Assembly (NCBI GenBank): GCA_964405335.1
Contig: CAYONP010000041.1
Coordinates: forward strand, 1 to 46,470
DNA: 46,470 nt
Source: CAYONP01 sp964405335
GTDB taxonomy: Bacteria > Armatimonadota > UBA10988
Reading direction: 5' to 3'
In this document: one piece after another, positions 31,521 to 39,211 of the stretch
Numbering within the stretch: position 1 is the first letter of the stretch
Layout: each line of letters starts with the position of its first letter
Notes under the pieces: model-generated
The model's database searches: none
Told to the model about the DNA's origin: nothing
The model's input: the letters and a program-made list of their open reading frames with translations, nothing else
Program-made: the position numbers and the translations under genes

Positions 31521-32282
31521 ATGAAGCGACGCGGCTTCACGCTGATTGAGCTGCTGGTTGTGATCGCCATCATCGCCATCTTGGCGGCGATCCTCTTCCC
31601 GGTGTTCGCGCAGGCGCGCGAGAAGGCGCGCTCGGCCAGTTGTCTCAGCAACGTCAAGCAGGCGGCGTTGGGCGCCAAGCAGTACACCTCGGACTACGAC
31701 GAGAAGTGGCTGCCCGACCAATGGGTGTTCTGGCCCGCCAGCGGGTCGTGGGGCACCTGGATGGAGCAGCAGAAGTCGTACGTCAAGAACACGCAGATCT
31801 ACCTCTGCCCCAGCGCGCCGACCACCCCGTCGGCGTATGGCTACACCGGCGCGGCCAACCGCGTGGCCGGTACCTACTGCTGGGGCGAGTGGCTGCGCTA
31901 CACCTACTGGAACTGGTTCGGCACGGTCATGTTCGCCGGCTTCCCCGTCGGCGAGGCCACGCCGGCCGTCAACCCGTGGGACTACTGCGCCAACATCGAG
32001 TTCTCGAAGCATCCTGCCCAGTCGGCCTTCCTGGTCGAGGGCAGCAACATCACCTACGACCCGGTCGCAGGGATGGACTTCGGCTCGGGCGCCTATACGT
32101 CGCTCGGTGGCTCGCCCGCCGATGCGAACTACTACCGGCACCAGGAAGGCATGAACGTCGGCTTCTGCGACGGCCATGCCAAATGGGTCAAGGGCAGTGA
32201 CTTCCTGTCCAACAACTCGGGCCTCACCGGCGGCGTCTACTCAGGCTATCCGGTCAGCCCGTTCATGCACCACGGCGAGTGA
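31521..32282 (+). CDS. Type IV pilin-like/pseudopilin protein 2 with H-X9-DG-type C-terminus
   Basis: 253 aa, same architecture as the preceding gene. The first 47 residues differ only near the end of the shared block (QAALGAKQY versus QIVLGAKQY), while the globular part differs at many positions (DQWVFWPASGSWGTW, WLRYTYWNWFGTVMF). Ends FCDGHAKWVKGSDF...SPFMHHGE. AAGGAG lies about 7 nt before ATG 31521. Tandem duplication with conserved stalk and changing surface suggests two subunits of one fibre or alternative cargo. The stop overlaps the first base pairs of the 82-bp direct repeat at 32281. Confidence 0.9.
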   Translation: MKRRGFTLIELLVVIAIIAILAAILFPVFAQAREKARSASCLSNVKQAALGAKQYTSDYDEKWLPDQWVFWPASGSWGTWMEQQKSYVKNTQIYLCPSAPTTPSAYGYTGAANRVAGTYCWGEWLRYTYWNWFGTVMFAGFPVGEATPAVNPWDYCANIEFSKHPAQSAFLVEGSNITYDPVAGMDFGSGAYTSLGGSPADANYYRHQEGMNVGFCDGHAKWVKGSDFLSNNSGLTGGVYSGYPVSPFMHHGE

Positions 32283-32362
32283 TCGCCGACCAGTCTGACC
32301 GCATCACGGGGCCCGGCAACGGGCCCCGTGGGCAGTTGGGCTGGGCTATTCGGCGGCGATGA
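32281..32362. repeat. 82-bp direct repeat, left copy
   Basis: Bases 32281-32362 are identical to 33621-33702. The copy begins at the pilin 2 stop, contains the 11-bp terminator hairpin, and ends with the last codons of the rhamnosidase gene (reverse strand EIIAAE-stop remnant), which have no gene here. The rest of the rhamnosidase continues only from the right copy, so this copy looks like the duplicated one. Confidence 0.9.
32305..32330 (+). terminator. GCAA-tetraloop hairpin terminator after pseudopilin 2
   Basis: Perfect 11-bp stem CACGGGGCCCG / CGGGCCCCGTG closed by a GNRA-type GCAA loop, 23 bp after the pilin stop. No T tract follows. An identical hairpin occurs in the right repeat copy. 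Confidence 0.65.
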
Positions 32363-32597
32363 ATGGCGTCCGGCACAGACCTGACATGGAGGATGCGACC
32401 GTGCTATTACTGAATTGCACTAATAACCGGTCGCATTGGCTGCCACGCAGGCAGATCCAGCACCGGTTGCCGCGAAGCCACGACGAACGCGCTTGGCGCC
32501 AGACATCCGCCTCGCCTTCCAGGTCGAAATCGGTACTCCAGCTTCGCAGGCTGGCGCCAACCCAATTCAGACCGGGCACGATGGATGCAGTGATGCC

Positions 32598-32613
32598 TGT
32601 CCTTGACAGGACA
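32598..32613 (+). promoter_or_regulatory. Operator-like palindrome overlapping the -35 box
   Basis: TGTCCT-TGAC-AGGACA, a perfect 6-bp inverted repeat with 4-bp spacer, coincides with the TTGACA hexamer upstream of the PEP-CTERM gene. Direct copies of ATGCAGTG flank it. Placement suits a repressor site; no regulator is encoded nearby. Confidence 0.35.
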
Positions 32614-32631
32614 TTCATGCAGTGCAACAAT
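32603..32631 (+). promoter_or_regulatory. Candidate sigma70-type promoter for the PEP-CTERM gene
   Basis: Consensus -35 TTGACA (32603-32608), 17-bp spacer, and AACAAT (32626-32631, four of six matches to TATAAT), placing the start site about 20-25 bp before ATG 32661. The best promoter match noticed in the window. Confidence 0.45.
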
Positions 32632-32660
32632 GATGTGCACCAACGTGAACGGAGTCGCCG

Positions 32661-33638
32661 ATGCAACGCCGCCGATCGTCTGTTCCTTTGCTCACGATCT
32701 CCATCCTCCTTTGGTTCGACGCACCGGCCGCCGGCCGACTGCTGTCCATTGGCCCAAACAGCAGCGTCATGGAACTGAACCCGTCGACGGGTGTCGCCAT
32801 CGGCGTGCTGGTTCCGGCGGGTACTGGCGGAATCCAGGGCATTTCAGAGCTGGCCATCGGGCCGGATGGCCTGCTGTATGTCAGCGTCACGGGCGGGGCA
32901 CATGCCAACTCGGTGTTCCGGTTTGACCGGCACACCGGGGACTTCGTGGACAAGTTCGCCTTTGGCGGCGGTCTGAACCTGCCGCTCGGCCTTGCCTGGG
33001 GCTCGGACGGACACCTCCTCGTGTCGAGCTACTGGACCGGCAGCGTCCTCAAGTACGACGGATTGACTGGGGCCCTGATCGGGACGTTTGCATCTGGAGG
33101 AGGGCTCGCCGGGAGCCACGGACTGGGCTTTGGCCCGGATGGCCACTTGTACGTCGCCGGCAATCTGAGCCAAGGCGTGTACCGGTACAACGGACTCACG
33201 GGGGCGCCGATGGGTCTCTTTTCGGTCGGTGGCGGCCTGGCTGCACCTATCGACGTCGAGTGGGGGAGCGACGGCAATCTCTATGTGACGTCCGACGTGG
33301 CAGTGGGCCGAGTGCTCCGGTACCAGGGCGCCTCTGGGGCGTTTATGGGTGACTTCATCGTGCCCGGCGCAGGCGGACTCACCCGGCCGCAGGAGCTCCA
33401 GTTCGGGCCCGATGGCGCGCTCTATGTGGACCGAGGCGTGGGCGGCCGGATCCTGCGCTATGACGGGCAGACCGGCGCCTTCATCGATACCTTCGCGCAG
33501 CAGTTTAGTGCCCGGTTCATCTTCTTCGACGATGTCGTTGTGCCCGAGCCATCCGTTCTGTTCTTCGTGTCCACGGCTCTGGCCGGCGCCCTGATCCGGC
33601 AGCGCCGTCGGCGCGCGCTCGATCGCCGACCAGTCTGA
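32661..33638 (+). CDS. PEP-CTERM-anchored NHL/SMP-30-like beta-propeller protein
   Basis: 325 aa. Signal peptide about 1-25 (MQRRRSSVPLLTISILLWF...). Residues 30-290 are repeats of about 40 aa with the form LxxGPDGxLYVSxxxxxxVxRFDxxTGxFxxxFxxGGGL (for example GLGFGPDGHLYVAGN, VEWGSDGNLYVTSD, LQFGPDGALYVDRG), indicating a six- or seven-bladed NHL/SMP-30-type propeller. The C-terminus is a PEP-CTERM sorting signal: VVPEPSVLFFVSTALAGALI then RQRRRR. Such proteins are processed by exosortase and exported; no exosortase is present here. The final DRRPV-stop is encoded by the right 82-bp repeat, so the native tail may have been altered by the junction. GGAG precedes ATG 32661 by 7 nt. Confidence 0.85.
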   Translation: MQRRRSSVPLLTISILLWFDAPAAGRLLSIGPNSSVMELNPSTGVAIGVLVPAGTGGIQGISELAIGPDGLLYVSVTGGAHANSVFRFDRHTGDFVDKFAFGGGLNLPLGLAWGSDGHLLVSSYWTGSVLKYDGLTGALIGTFASGGGLAGSHGLGFGPDGHLYVAGNLSQGVYRYNGLTGAPMGLFSVGGGLAAPIDVEWGSDGNLYVTSDVAVGRVLRYQGASGAFMGDFIVPGAGGLTRPQELQFGPDGALYVDRGVGGRILRYDGQTGAFIDTFAQQFSARFIFFDDVVVPEPSVLFFVSTALAGALIRQRRRRALDRRPV

Positions 33639-33702
33639 CCGCATCACGGGGCCCGGCAACGGGCCCCGTGGGCAGTTGGGCTGGGCTATTCGGCGGCGAT
33701 GA
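33621..33702. repeat. 82-bp direct repeat, right copy
   Basis: Identical to 32281-32362, offset 1340 bp. It codes the last five residues and stop of the PEP-CTERM protein on the plus strand and the last residues of the rhamnosidase on the minus strand. Because the complete rhamnosidase reads through into it, this copy is probably in its original context on that side. Confidence 0.9.
33645..33670. terminator. GCAA-tetraloop hairpin between convergent PEP-CTERM and rhamnosidase genes
   Basis: Same 11-bp stem as 32305-32330. It lies 6 bp after the PEP-CTERM stop and 15 bp beyond the rhamnosidase stop on the other strand, well placed as a bidirectional terminator. Confidence 0.6.
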
Positions 33703-36700
33703 TCTCGTACCGGCCTGAACCCAGCTCCAGCTTTGCCCCGCCCGCCGCGCCGCCGTCGAGCGTCACGCTGGCCGGGTCGCTGGTCGGCACGGTCACCAGC
33801 GCGGTGCAGTTGGGCGGGATGGTCACCGTCAGGTGGAACCGACCGTCGCGCAGCGCCCACGAGGTGGCCACTTCGCCGTAGACCGAGTCGTAGCTCGCCG
33901 AGGCGCGGGTCAGGCCGCCGCCCGGCTCTGGGGCGATCAGGAAGGCCCCGTCGCCGACCATCGCGGGATCGAGCTTGATGCCGCAGACGGTCTCGAACAG
34001 CCACTGGCCCACCGCGCCGAAGCTGTAGTGGTTGAACGAGTTCATCCCCGGGTCCTGGAACCCGCGGTCGGCCGTCCAGCCGTCCCAGCGCTCCCAGATC
34101 GTCGTCGCGCCGTGGGCGATCGAGTAGCCCCACGAGGGGAAGGTCTCGTTGAGCAACAGGCGATAGGCCATGTCGGTCCGGCCGAAGCGGCTGAGCACCG
34201 GCATCAGGTGAGCCGTGCCGACAAAGCCGGTCGAGAGATGGCCGTCGCGCGCCTCGATGTCGGCGCAGAGGTACTCGATCGCCTTCGCGCGGTGCGCCTC
34301 ACTGAGCAGGTTCATGTGCAGGGCGAGCACATAGCAGGTCTGCGTGTCGCCCTTGATTCGCCCGTCCTCGGCGACGTAGGCCTCGTTGAAGGCGTCGCGG
34401 ATCTCCTCGAACAGCCGGCGGTACTTCGTCGCGTCGTCGGCCCGGCCGAGCACGCCCGCGGCGCGGCTGACGAGATCGGCGCTGTGCGCGAAGTAGGCCG
34501 TGGCGAGCACGTCTTTCGGCGTGTCGGCGCGGATACTCAGCCAGTCGCCATAGCCCTGGCTCGGCCGCAGCAGGCCGGTCGAGTGGTTGCGGCAGTACTC
34601 GACCCACGAGGCCATCGCCTGGTAGTGCTCGGCGAGGATGGCCGCGTCGCCATAGACCTGGTAGATGACCCACGGGCAGATCACTCCCGCGTCGCCCCAG
34701 GCGGCGGTGCCCTTGCCCAGGAAGGGCGGGATGCGCGGCGCCGTGTCGGGCATCGCCCCCTGCTCGTCCTGTGCGTCGGCGACGTTGACCAGCCACTGGG
34801 TGAAGAAACCGGCCACGTCCATGTTGAAGCAGGCGGCGCGGATGAACACCTGCGCGTCGCCCATCCAGCCCTGACGTTCATCGCGCTGGGGGCAGTCGGT
34901 CGGCACTTCGAGGAAGTTGCCGCGCTGGCCCCAGACGATGTTCGAGTAAAGCTGGTTGACCATCTCGTTGTCGCACTCGAACCGCCCGGCCGGCGGCGTG
35001 TCGGAGTGCGCGACGATGCCGGTGATCGCCTCCAGCGGCGGCGCGCCGGGGTAGCCGGTCAGTTCGACATAGCGGAAGCCGTGGAAGGTGAACCGCGGCT
35101 CCCAGACCTCCTCGCCCGCGCCCTTGCAGGTGTAGAAGTCCGTGCAGCGCGCCGAGCGCAGGTTGGTCGTGTAGAGGTTGCCATCGGGCTGCAGCATCTC
35201 GGCAAAGCGCAGGCGCACCTGCGTGCCGGCGCCGCCACGGACCCTGAGCCGCACCCAGCCGACCAGGTTCTGGCCGAGGTCGTAGACAAACACGCCGGGC
35301 GATGGCTCGCTGACCGAGCGCGGGGTCAGCTCCTCGGTCACCCGCACCGGCACGCCGCGGTGGGCCTGGAGCGGCGCCTCGGTCGCCGGACCGACCTGCA
35401 CGGCGTCCCAGTCGTCGGCATCGAAGCCGGCCACCGCCCAGTCGCCGAGCTCGAGCCGTGCGTCGTAAGCCTCGCCCATCAGCATGTCGGCTTCGCGGAT
35501 GGGGCCGTAGCTCGCCCGCCACTCGCCGTCGGTGACGACCACGGAAGTGCCGCCCGGCGACTCGATCACCAGTTGCGCCTTGAGCCACGGCTGGCTGCCG
35601 TAGTGTTCGCGGCCATGGATGCCACAGTAACCGCTGTACCAGCCTTCGCCGAGGATGGCGCCGAGGGCGTTGTCGCCGGCGGCCACCTGATCGGTCAAGT
35701 CGTAGGCGCGGTAGGGAATGCGCAGCCGGTAGTCGGTCCAGCCGGCGGCGAAGTACTCGTCGCCGATGCGTTGGCCGTTGAGCTGCAGCTCGACCACACC
35801 GAGCGCTGCGACATAGAGCGTGGCGCGGGTCGGCGCCGCGTCGAGCGCGAACTCGCGGCGCAGGTAGGGCGCCGGCGGCAGCACCGCGCCGGTACCCGGC
35901 TCGGGCACGCCCCAGGGCGTGTCGCGCACGGTGGCCACGATGCGCACCGGACTCCAGGCCGAGTCGTCGAACTCGGGCGCCTGCCAGCCGGCCGCCTCGT
36001 CGGAGCTGCTCCGCCACGCGCCGTCGATCCGATAGCTGACCGATTCGCCGCCGATGCGCAGGCGCAGGTGGCCGGCCAGCGCCGCCGGGCTCATGCCCGC
36101 ATTGACCCCGGCGACGGCGAGGACGTTGACTCCGGCGCGCAGCGAGTCGGTCAGCTCGAACACCTGCGGCCGGCGCCAGGCGTCGGCCTGGCCGTCGCTG
36201 GCGCCAATCTCAGCGCCGTTGAGCCAGAGCGTGTACTGGTCGTCGCAGGCGATGGTCAGTTCGGCCGCCTCGGGCGCGGCGGCCAGCTCGACGCGGCCGC
36301 GGAAGTAGCGCGTGGCGGGCGGCGAGCCCTCCTCGGCGTGCCAGACCCACTGCCCGCCCTCGAGCGACGGCGGGCGTTCGCCGGCCGGCGGGCGGTAGCC
36401 GATCCAGTCGCCGGTCCAGTCCTCTTGGCTGAGCAGCCCCATGGCCCAGCAAGCCGGCTCGCTGACCGCCACCCGGCCGGCCTGATCCCAGCAGCGGACC
36501 TTCCAGTGGACCAGCTGCCCGCTGAGCAGCGGCACGCCCTGGTAGCGGATCTGGATGCTGTCGCCCGACTCGACCCGGCCCGAGTCCCACAGGTCGCCCT
36601 GATCGCCGGCCAGCTTCTCGGGTGTACTGGCCACGATCACCTGGTAGGCCGCCTGGAGCAGGTCGCGGCCGTCGCCCTCGAGCTGCCAGAACAGCCGCGG

Positions 36701-36841
36701 ATGCTGCGTCTCGACGGCCAGCGGATTGACCAGGTACTCACAGCGCAGCTTGACCGGCCGCACCTGGGCCTGCGCCGTGCCGACGGCGCCGGTGGCGATC
36801 ATGGTGGCCAGCAACTGGGTGCGCGACGGGGCGGACAGCAT
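33686..36841 (-). CDS. Secreted alpha-L-rhamnosidase (GH78)
   Basis: 1051 aa. Signal peptide about 1-26 (MLSAPSRTQLLATMIATGAVGTAQA). Order of parts matches bacterial GH78: N-terminal beta domains (LRCEYLVNPLAVETQHPRLFW; then a lectin-like insert near 150-290), rhamnosidase N domain (APYLRREFAL, LYVAALGVVELQLNG, GDEYFAAGWTDY), beta domain with YDLGQNLVGWVRLRV, and an alpha6/alpha6 barrel beginning CPQRDERQGWMGDAQVF with the catalytic acid region, later ATTIWERWDGW and NSFNHYSFGAVGQWL. The enzyme releases terminal L-rhamnose from glycosides or polysaccharides. Start ATG 36841 has AGGAG 9 nt upstream; TTG 36850 is too close to it. Last gene of a six-gene operon. Confidence 0.93.
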   Translation of the reverse strand: MLSAPSRTQLLATMIATGAVGTAQAQVRPVKLRCEYLVNPLAVETQHPRLFWQLEGDGRDLLQAAYQVIVASTPEKLAGDQGDLWDSGRVESGDSIQIRYQGVPLLSGQLVHWKVRCWDQAGRVAVSEPACWAMGLLSQEDWTGDWIGYRPPAGERPPSLEGGQWVWHAEEGSPPATRYFRGRVELAAAPEAAELTIACDDQYTLWLNGAEIGASDGQADAWRRPQVFELTDSLRAGVNVLAVAGVNAGMSPAALAGHLRLRIGGESVSYRIDGAWRSSSDEAAGWQAPEFDDSAWSPVRIVATVRDTPWGVPEPGTGAVLPPAPYLRREFALDAAPTRATLYVAALGVVELQLNGQRIGDEYFAAGWTDYRLRIPYRAYDLTDQVAAGDNALGAILGEGWYSGYCGIHGREHYGSQPWLKAQLVIESPGGTSVVVTDGEWRASYGPIREADMLMGEAYDARLELGDWAVAGFDADDWDAVQVGPATEAPLQAHRGVPVRVTEELTPRSVSEPSPGVFVYDLGQNLVGWVRLRVRGGAGTQVRLRFAEMLQPDGNLYTTNLRSARCTDFYTCKGAGEEVWEPRFTFHGFRYVELTGYPGAPPLEAITGIVAHSDTPPAGRFECDNEMVNQLYSNIVWGQRGNFLEVPTDCPQRDERQGWMGDAQVFIRAACFNMDVAGFFTQWLVNVADAQDEQGAMPDTAPRIPPFLGKGTAAWGDAGVICPWVIYQVYGDAAILAEHYQAMASWVEYCRNHSTGLLRPSQGYGDWLSIRADTPKDVLATAYFAHSADLVSRAAGVLGRADDATKYRRLFEEIRDAFNEAYVAEDGRIKGDTQTCYVLALHMNLLSEAHRAKAIEYLCADIEARDGHLSTGFVGTAHLMPVLSRFGRTDMAYRLLLNETFPSWGYSIAHGATTIWERWDGWTADRGFQDPGMNSFNHYSFGAVGQWLFETVCGIKLDPAMVGDGAFLIAPEPGGGLTRASASYDSVYGEVATSWALRDGRFHLTVTIPPNCTALVTVPTSDPASVTLDGGAAGGAKLELGSGRYEIIAAE

Positions 36842-36862
36842 GACGTACAACTCCTCACCGGG

Positions 36863-38257
36863 TCAGGCGGCTTCGCCGAGCAGCGCGGTGACCCTCTCGT
36901 CGGTCAGCCAGCCGCCGATCGCGAGCAGGTCGCCGAGGGTAAAGCGCTGGCGGATGAGGTGCCCCCAGCGCACCGCGCGATGAGCCGACTCGGCGCCGAT
37001 CGGCACGCTCAGCTCGCTGAACCGCGTCGGCGCACCGGCGCGGCGAAGCGCTTCCTCGACCGCCACCGCCGAGCGCGTCGCGCCGCGCAGGAAGGCGAGC
37101 AGCTCGCCCGAGCGGTGCCGCGCGACGAATGACCGGCGTGCCGCGGCGGCGGCCTGCCAGCGGGCCAGCTTGACCTCGGCGTCGCGCCAGACCTCGTCGC
37201 TGGTCGGCCCCTCGCCGAACTGGGCGACGACCTGGTCGCGCAGCGTCCGCGGGTCCATCGCCGGGCTGTCGCCGGCGACCGCGTCGAGGTCGAGCTCACT
37301 CCAGGCCTGCTCGTAGGCCCGCGCGGCGATCAGTGTCCCGACGCCGACCTGCTCGCCGTGCAGCGCGTAGTCGCGGCCGTCGCCGCCGGCGGTCATGTCG
37401 AGCAGGTGCGAGATGACATGCTCCCAGCCCGACAGCGGCGCGGTCTGGTTGACCAGCGACATGGCCATGCCGGCGAGCAGCAGCGCCTCGAAGATCAGGC
37501 GCACCGCCTCCGGCTCGGCTCGACCAACCGCCTCGGCCGCTTCGATCATGGCCGCCTCGTGCGGCGCGATCAACCGGCTCGCCACATCGTTGAAACCCTC
37601 GGTCATGTCGAGCTGCGCGGCCAGGTACCAATCGCCGTACGAGACGCTGCGGGCCAGGACATCGCCGAAGCCGGCGCGAGTCATTGCCGACGGCGCCTCG
37701 GCCAGGACCCTCAGGTCGGCGACAATCGCCTCCGGCGGTGCGGCCGGCAGCGTGCGCTTGACCCCGTCGACCAGCAGCACCGCCAGAGCCGAGGCATAGG
37801 CCGTCACGCTGGCCGCCGTGGGGACGTTGAGGAACGGCACGCGATGCCCGCCGCGGGCGGCCAGCGCGCGGGCGTACTTGGCCGCGTCGGTGACGCTGCC
37901 CGAGCCAGCGGCGACGAGCAACCCGGCACCGGCCAGCGGCGGCACCAGCGCCTCGGCCGCCGGCAGGTCGGCGTGGAACGGCAGCGGCAGCCGCACGGTG
38001 CGCATCGGCGCCACCGACGCCAGCCGCGATTCGATCTCGACCTTGAAGTCGCCGCCGGCGCGGGTGATCAGGCTGTCGTCGATGATGAGCAGGATGTCAC
38101 CCTCGCTGCGCAACGCCTCAGCAACCTCGGCGACGGCGTCGCGCGCGTCGTCGAGCAGCTCGATGCGGTCGATGGCGACGGGGAAGACGGGGCTGCCCGG
38201 CGGTGCCCATTCGCGCGCGAGGGCGTTGATCTGGGTGATGTCGGTCGGGTCGATCAT
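36863..38257 (-). CDS. Glycerol-1-phosphate dehydrogenase-like protein (AraM/EgsA family)
   Basis: 464 aa, iron-dependent-alcohol-dehydrogenase superfamily. NAD(P)-binding LLVAAGSGSVTDAAKYAR (about 112-130), PTAASVTAYAS (146-156), metal residues Asp199 (GFGDVLAR), His280/His284 (SGWEHVISH) and His300 (LHGEQVG). This set and the length fit bacterial AraM, which reduces DHAP to sn-glycerol-1-phosphate, the backbone stereochemistry used by archaeal lipids. In Bacillus araM sits in an arabinose operon; here it lies 21 bp before a rhamnosidase and 7 bp after a small membrane-protein gene. The C-terminal 120 residues are longer than in archaeal EgsA, as in AraM. Substrate could instead be another small ketone phosphate. 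Confidence 0.8.
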   Translation of the reverse strand: MIDPTDITQINALAREWAPPGSPVFPVAIDRIELLDDARDAVAEVAEALRSEGDILLIIDDSLITRAGGDFKVEIESRLASVAPMRTVRLPLPFHADLPAAEALVPPLAGAGLLVAAGSGSVTDAAKYARALAARGGHRVPFLNVPTAASVTAYASALAVLLVDGVKRTLPAAPPEAIVADLRVLAEAPSAMTRAGFGDVLARSVSYGDWYLAAQLDMTEGFNDVASRLIAPHEAAMIEAAEAVGRAEPEAVRLIFEALLLAGMAMSLVNQTAPLSGWEHVISHLLDMTAGGDGRDYALHGEQVGVGTLIAARAYEQAWSELDLDAVAGDSPAMDPRTLRDQVVAQFGEGPTSDEVWRDAEVKLARWQAAAAARRSFVARHRSGELLAFLRGATRSAVAVEEALRRAGAPTRFSELSVPIGAESAHRAVRWGHLIRQRFTLGDLLAIGGWLTDERVTALLGEAA

Positions 38258-38264
38258 CAGGACC

Positions 38265-38558
38265 TCAGAGCCGGGAGCGGCGGTCGGCGCTGCCGGCCCA
38301 GTAGAGGATCATCCCGACGCTGAGGACGGTCAAGCCCGCGGCCATGCCATAAATCCAGGGCTTGAGGATCTTCATGAATCGCCCGAGCGCGGCGGCGGTG
38401 TCGTCGTCGCCGAACTCGCGGCCGGCCTGCATCGTGAGCCAGACAATCAGCCCGATGACCATGACGAAGCCGATGACCGAGACGATCCCGCCGATCAGCG
38501 GCAGGTACTCGACCCACCTCGGCCTCAACTTGAATTCGCGACGCCATTCTTCGGGCAT
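38265..38558 (-). CDS. Small two-helix membrane protein in the rhamnosidase operon
   Basis: 97 aa with membrane helices at about 17-43 (EYLPLIGGIVSVIGFVMVIG and following IVWL) and about 68-88 (WIYGMAAGLTVLSVGMILYW), an amphipathic N-terminus and a basic tail RRSRL. Family not recognised. Its first 34 bp overlap the end of nth and it stops 7 bp before the G1P-dehydrogenase-like gene, so it is translated from the same message. A membrane-anchoring or transport-accessory role is possible; nothing in the sequence shows which. Confidence 0.65.
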   Translation of the reverse strand: MPEEWRREFKLRPRWVEYLPLIGGIVSVIGFVMVIGLIVWLTMQAGREFGDDDTAAALGRFMKILKPWIYGMAAGLTVLSVGMILYWAGSADRRSRL

Positions 38559-39211
38559 AGCTCGCTCAGAAAGCAGCCGGTGCAGTCGGGCCGGCGCGCG
38601 CCACAGACCCGCCGGCCGTGCCAGATCAGTGTGTGCCCACCCTCGATCCAGCGCGGGCGCGGGAACAACGCCATCAGGTCACGCTCGATCTTCGGCGGGT
38701 CCGTCTCAGTGGTCAGGCCGAGCCGGTAGGCCAGCCGCGTCACGTGTGTGTCGACCGTCACCCCGCTGGCGATACCATACCCCGTCCCCAGCACCACATT
38801 CGCGGTCTTGCGCGCCACGCCGGGCAGGCGGAGCAACTGCGTCATGCTGCTCGGCACGGTGCCGCCGAACTCCTCGACGATCATCCGCGCCGCGCCGCGC
38901 AGGCTCTTCGCCTTGTTGCGGAACAGGCCGATGTTGCTGATCGCCCGCTCCATCTCCTCCTGCGATGCCGCCGCGAACGCCGCCGGGTCGGGGTACTTCT
39001 CGAACAGGCCGGGTGTCACCTTGTTGACCTGCTCATCGGTCGATTGGGCCGACAGGATCGTGGCTACCAGCAACTGGAACGGATCGGCGTGCAGCAGCGC
39101 GCAGACCGGCTCGTGATGCTCGCGCAGCCGGCGGAGGATGGTCGAGGCGCGCCGCTTGCGCTGCTCCTGCGTCTCGGCCGCCACGCTCTCGGCGGTCACC
39201 GGCTTGGCCAT
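38525..39211 (-). CDS. nth: Endonuclease III (DNA glycosylase/AP lyase)
   Basis: 228 aa. Helix-hairpin-helix LPGVARKTANVVLG with catalytic Lys135, catalytic Asp154 in TVDTHVTRL, and the 4Fe-4S ligands Cys203-x6-Cys210-x2-Cys213-x5-Cys219. All active-site residues are intact. It removes oxidised pyrimidines and nicks the abasic site in base-excision repair. ATG 39211 shares one base with the aldose-epimerase stop (TGATG), so translation is coupled. Location inside a sugar-utilisation operon is unusual for a repair gene. Confidence 0.96.
   Translation of the reverse strand: MAKPVTAESVAAETQEQRKRRASTILRRLREHHEPVCALLHADPFQLLVATILSAQSTDEQVNKVTPGLFEKYPDPAAFAAASQEEMERAISNIGLFRNKAKSLRGAARMIVEEFGGTVPSSMTQLLRLPGVARKTANVVLGTGYGIASGVTVDTHVTRLAYRLGLTTETDPPKIERDLMALFPRPRWIEGGHTLIWHGRRVCGARRPDCTGCFLSELCPKNGVANSS

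Larger units (their letters stand above)
32363..33620. other. Candidate inserted segment between 82-bp direct repeats
   Basis: 1258 bp that interrupt what was probably a direct pilin-terminator-rhamnosidase junction. The left 300 bp (32363-32660) hold no supported gene, are visibly poorer in G+C than the surroundings, and contain the candidate promoter for the PEP-CTERM gene. No transposase or integrase lies inside, so the mechanism is open; mis-assembly of strain variants is the main alternative. Confidence 0.6.

Noticed and set aside
32346..32778. Short frames on both strands in the left part of the inserted segment
   Set aside because: No recognisable domain, poor starts, overlap the 82-bp repeat or the promoter region; left as unassigned.
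32363..33620. Classical insertion sequence
   Set aside because: No transposase, no terminal inverted repeats; the flanking duplication of 82 bp is too long for a target-site duplication.
33833..37132. 1099-codon plus-strand open frame opposite the rhamnosidase
   Set aside because: High-GC antisense shadow; the minus strand encodes a clear GH78 enzyme.
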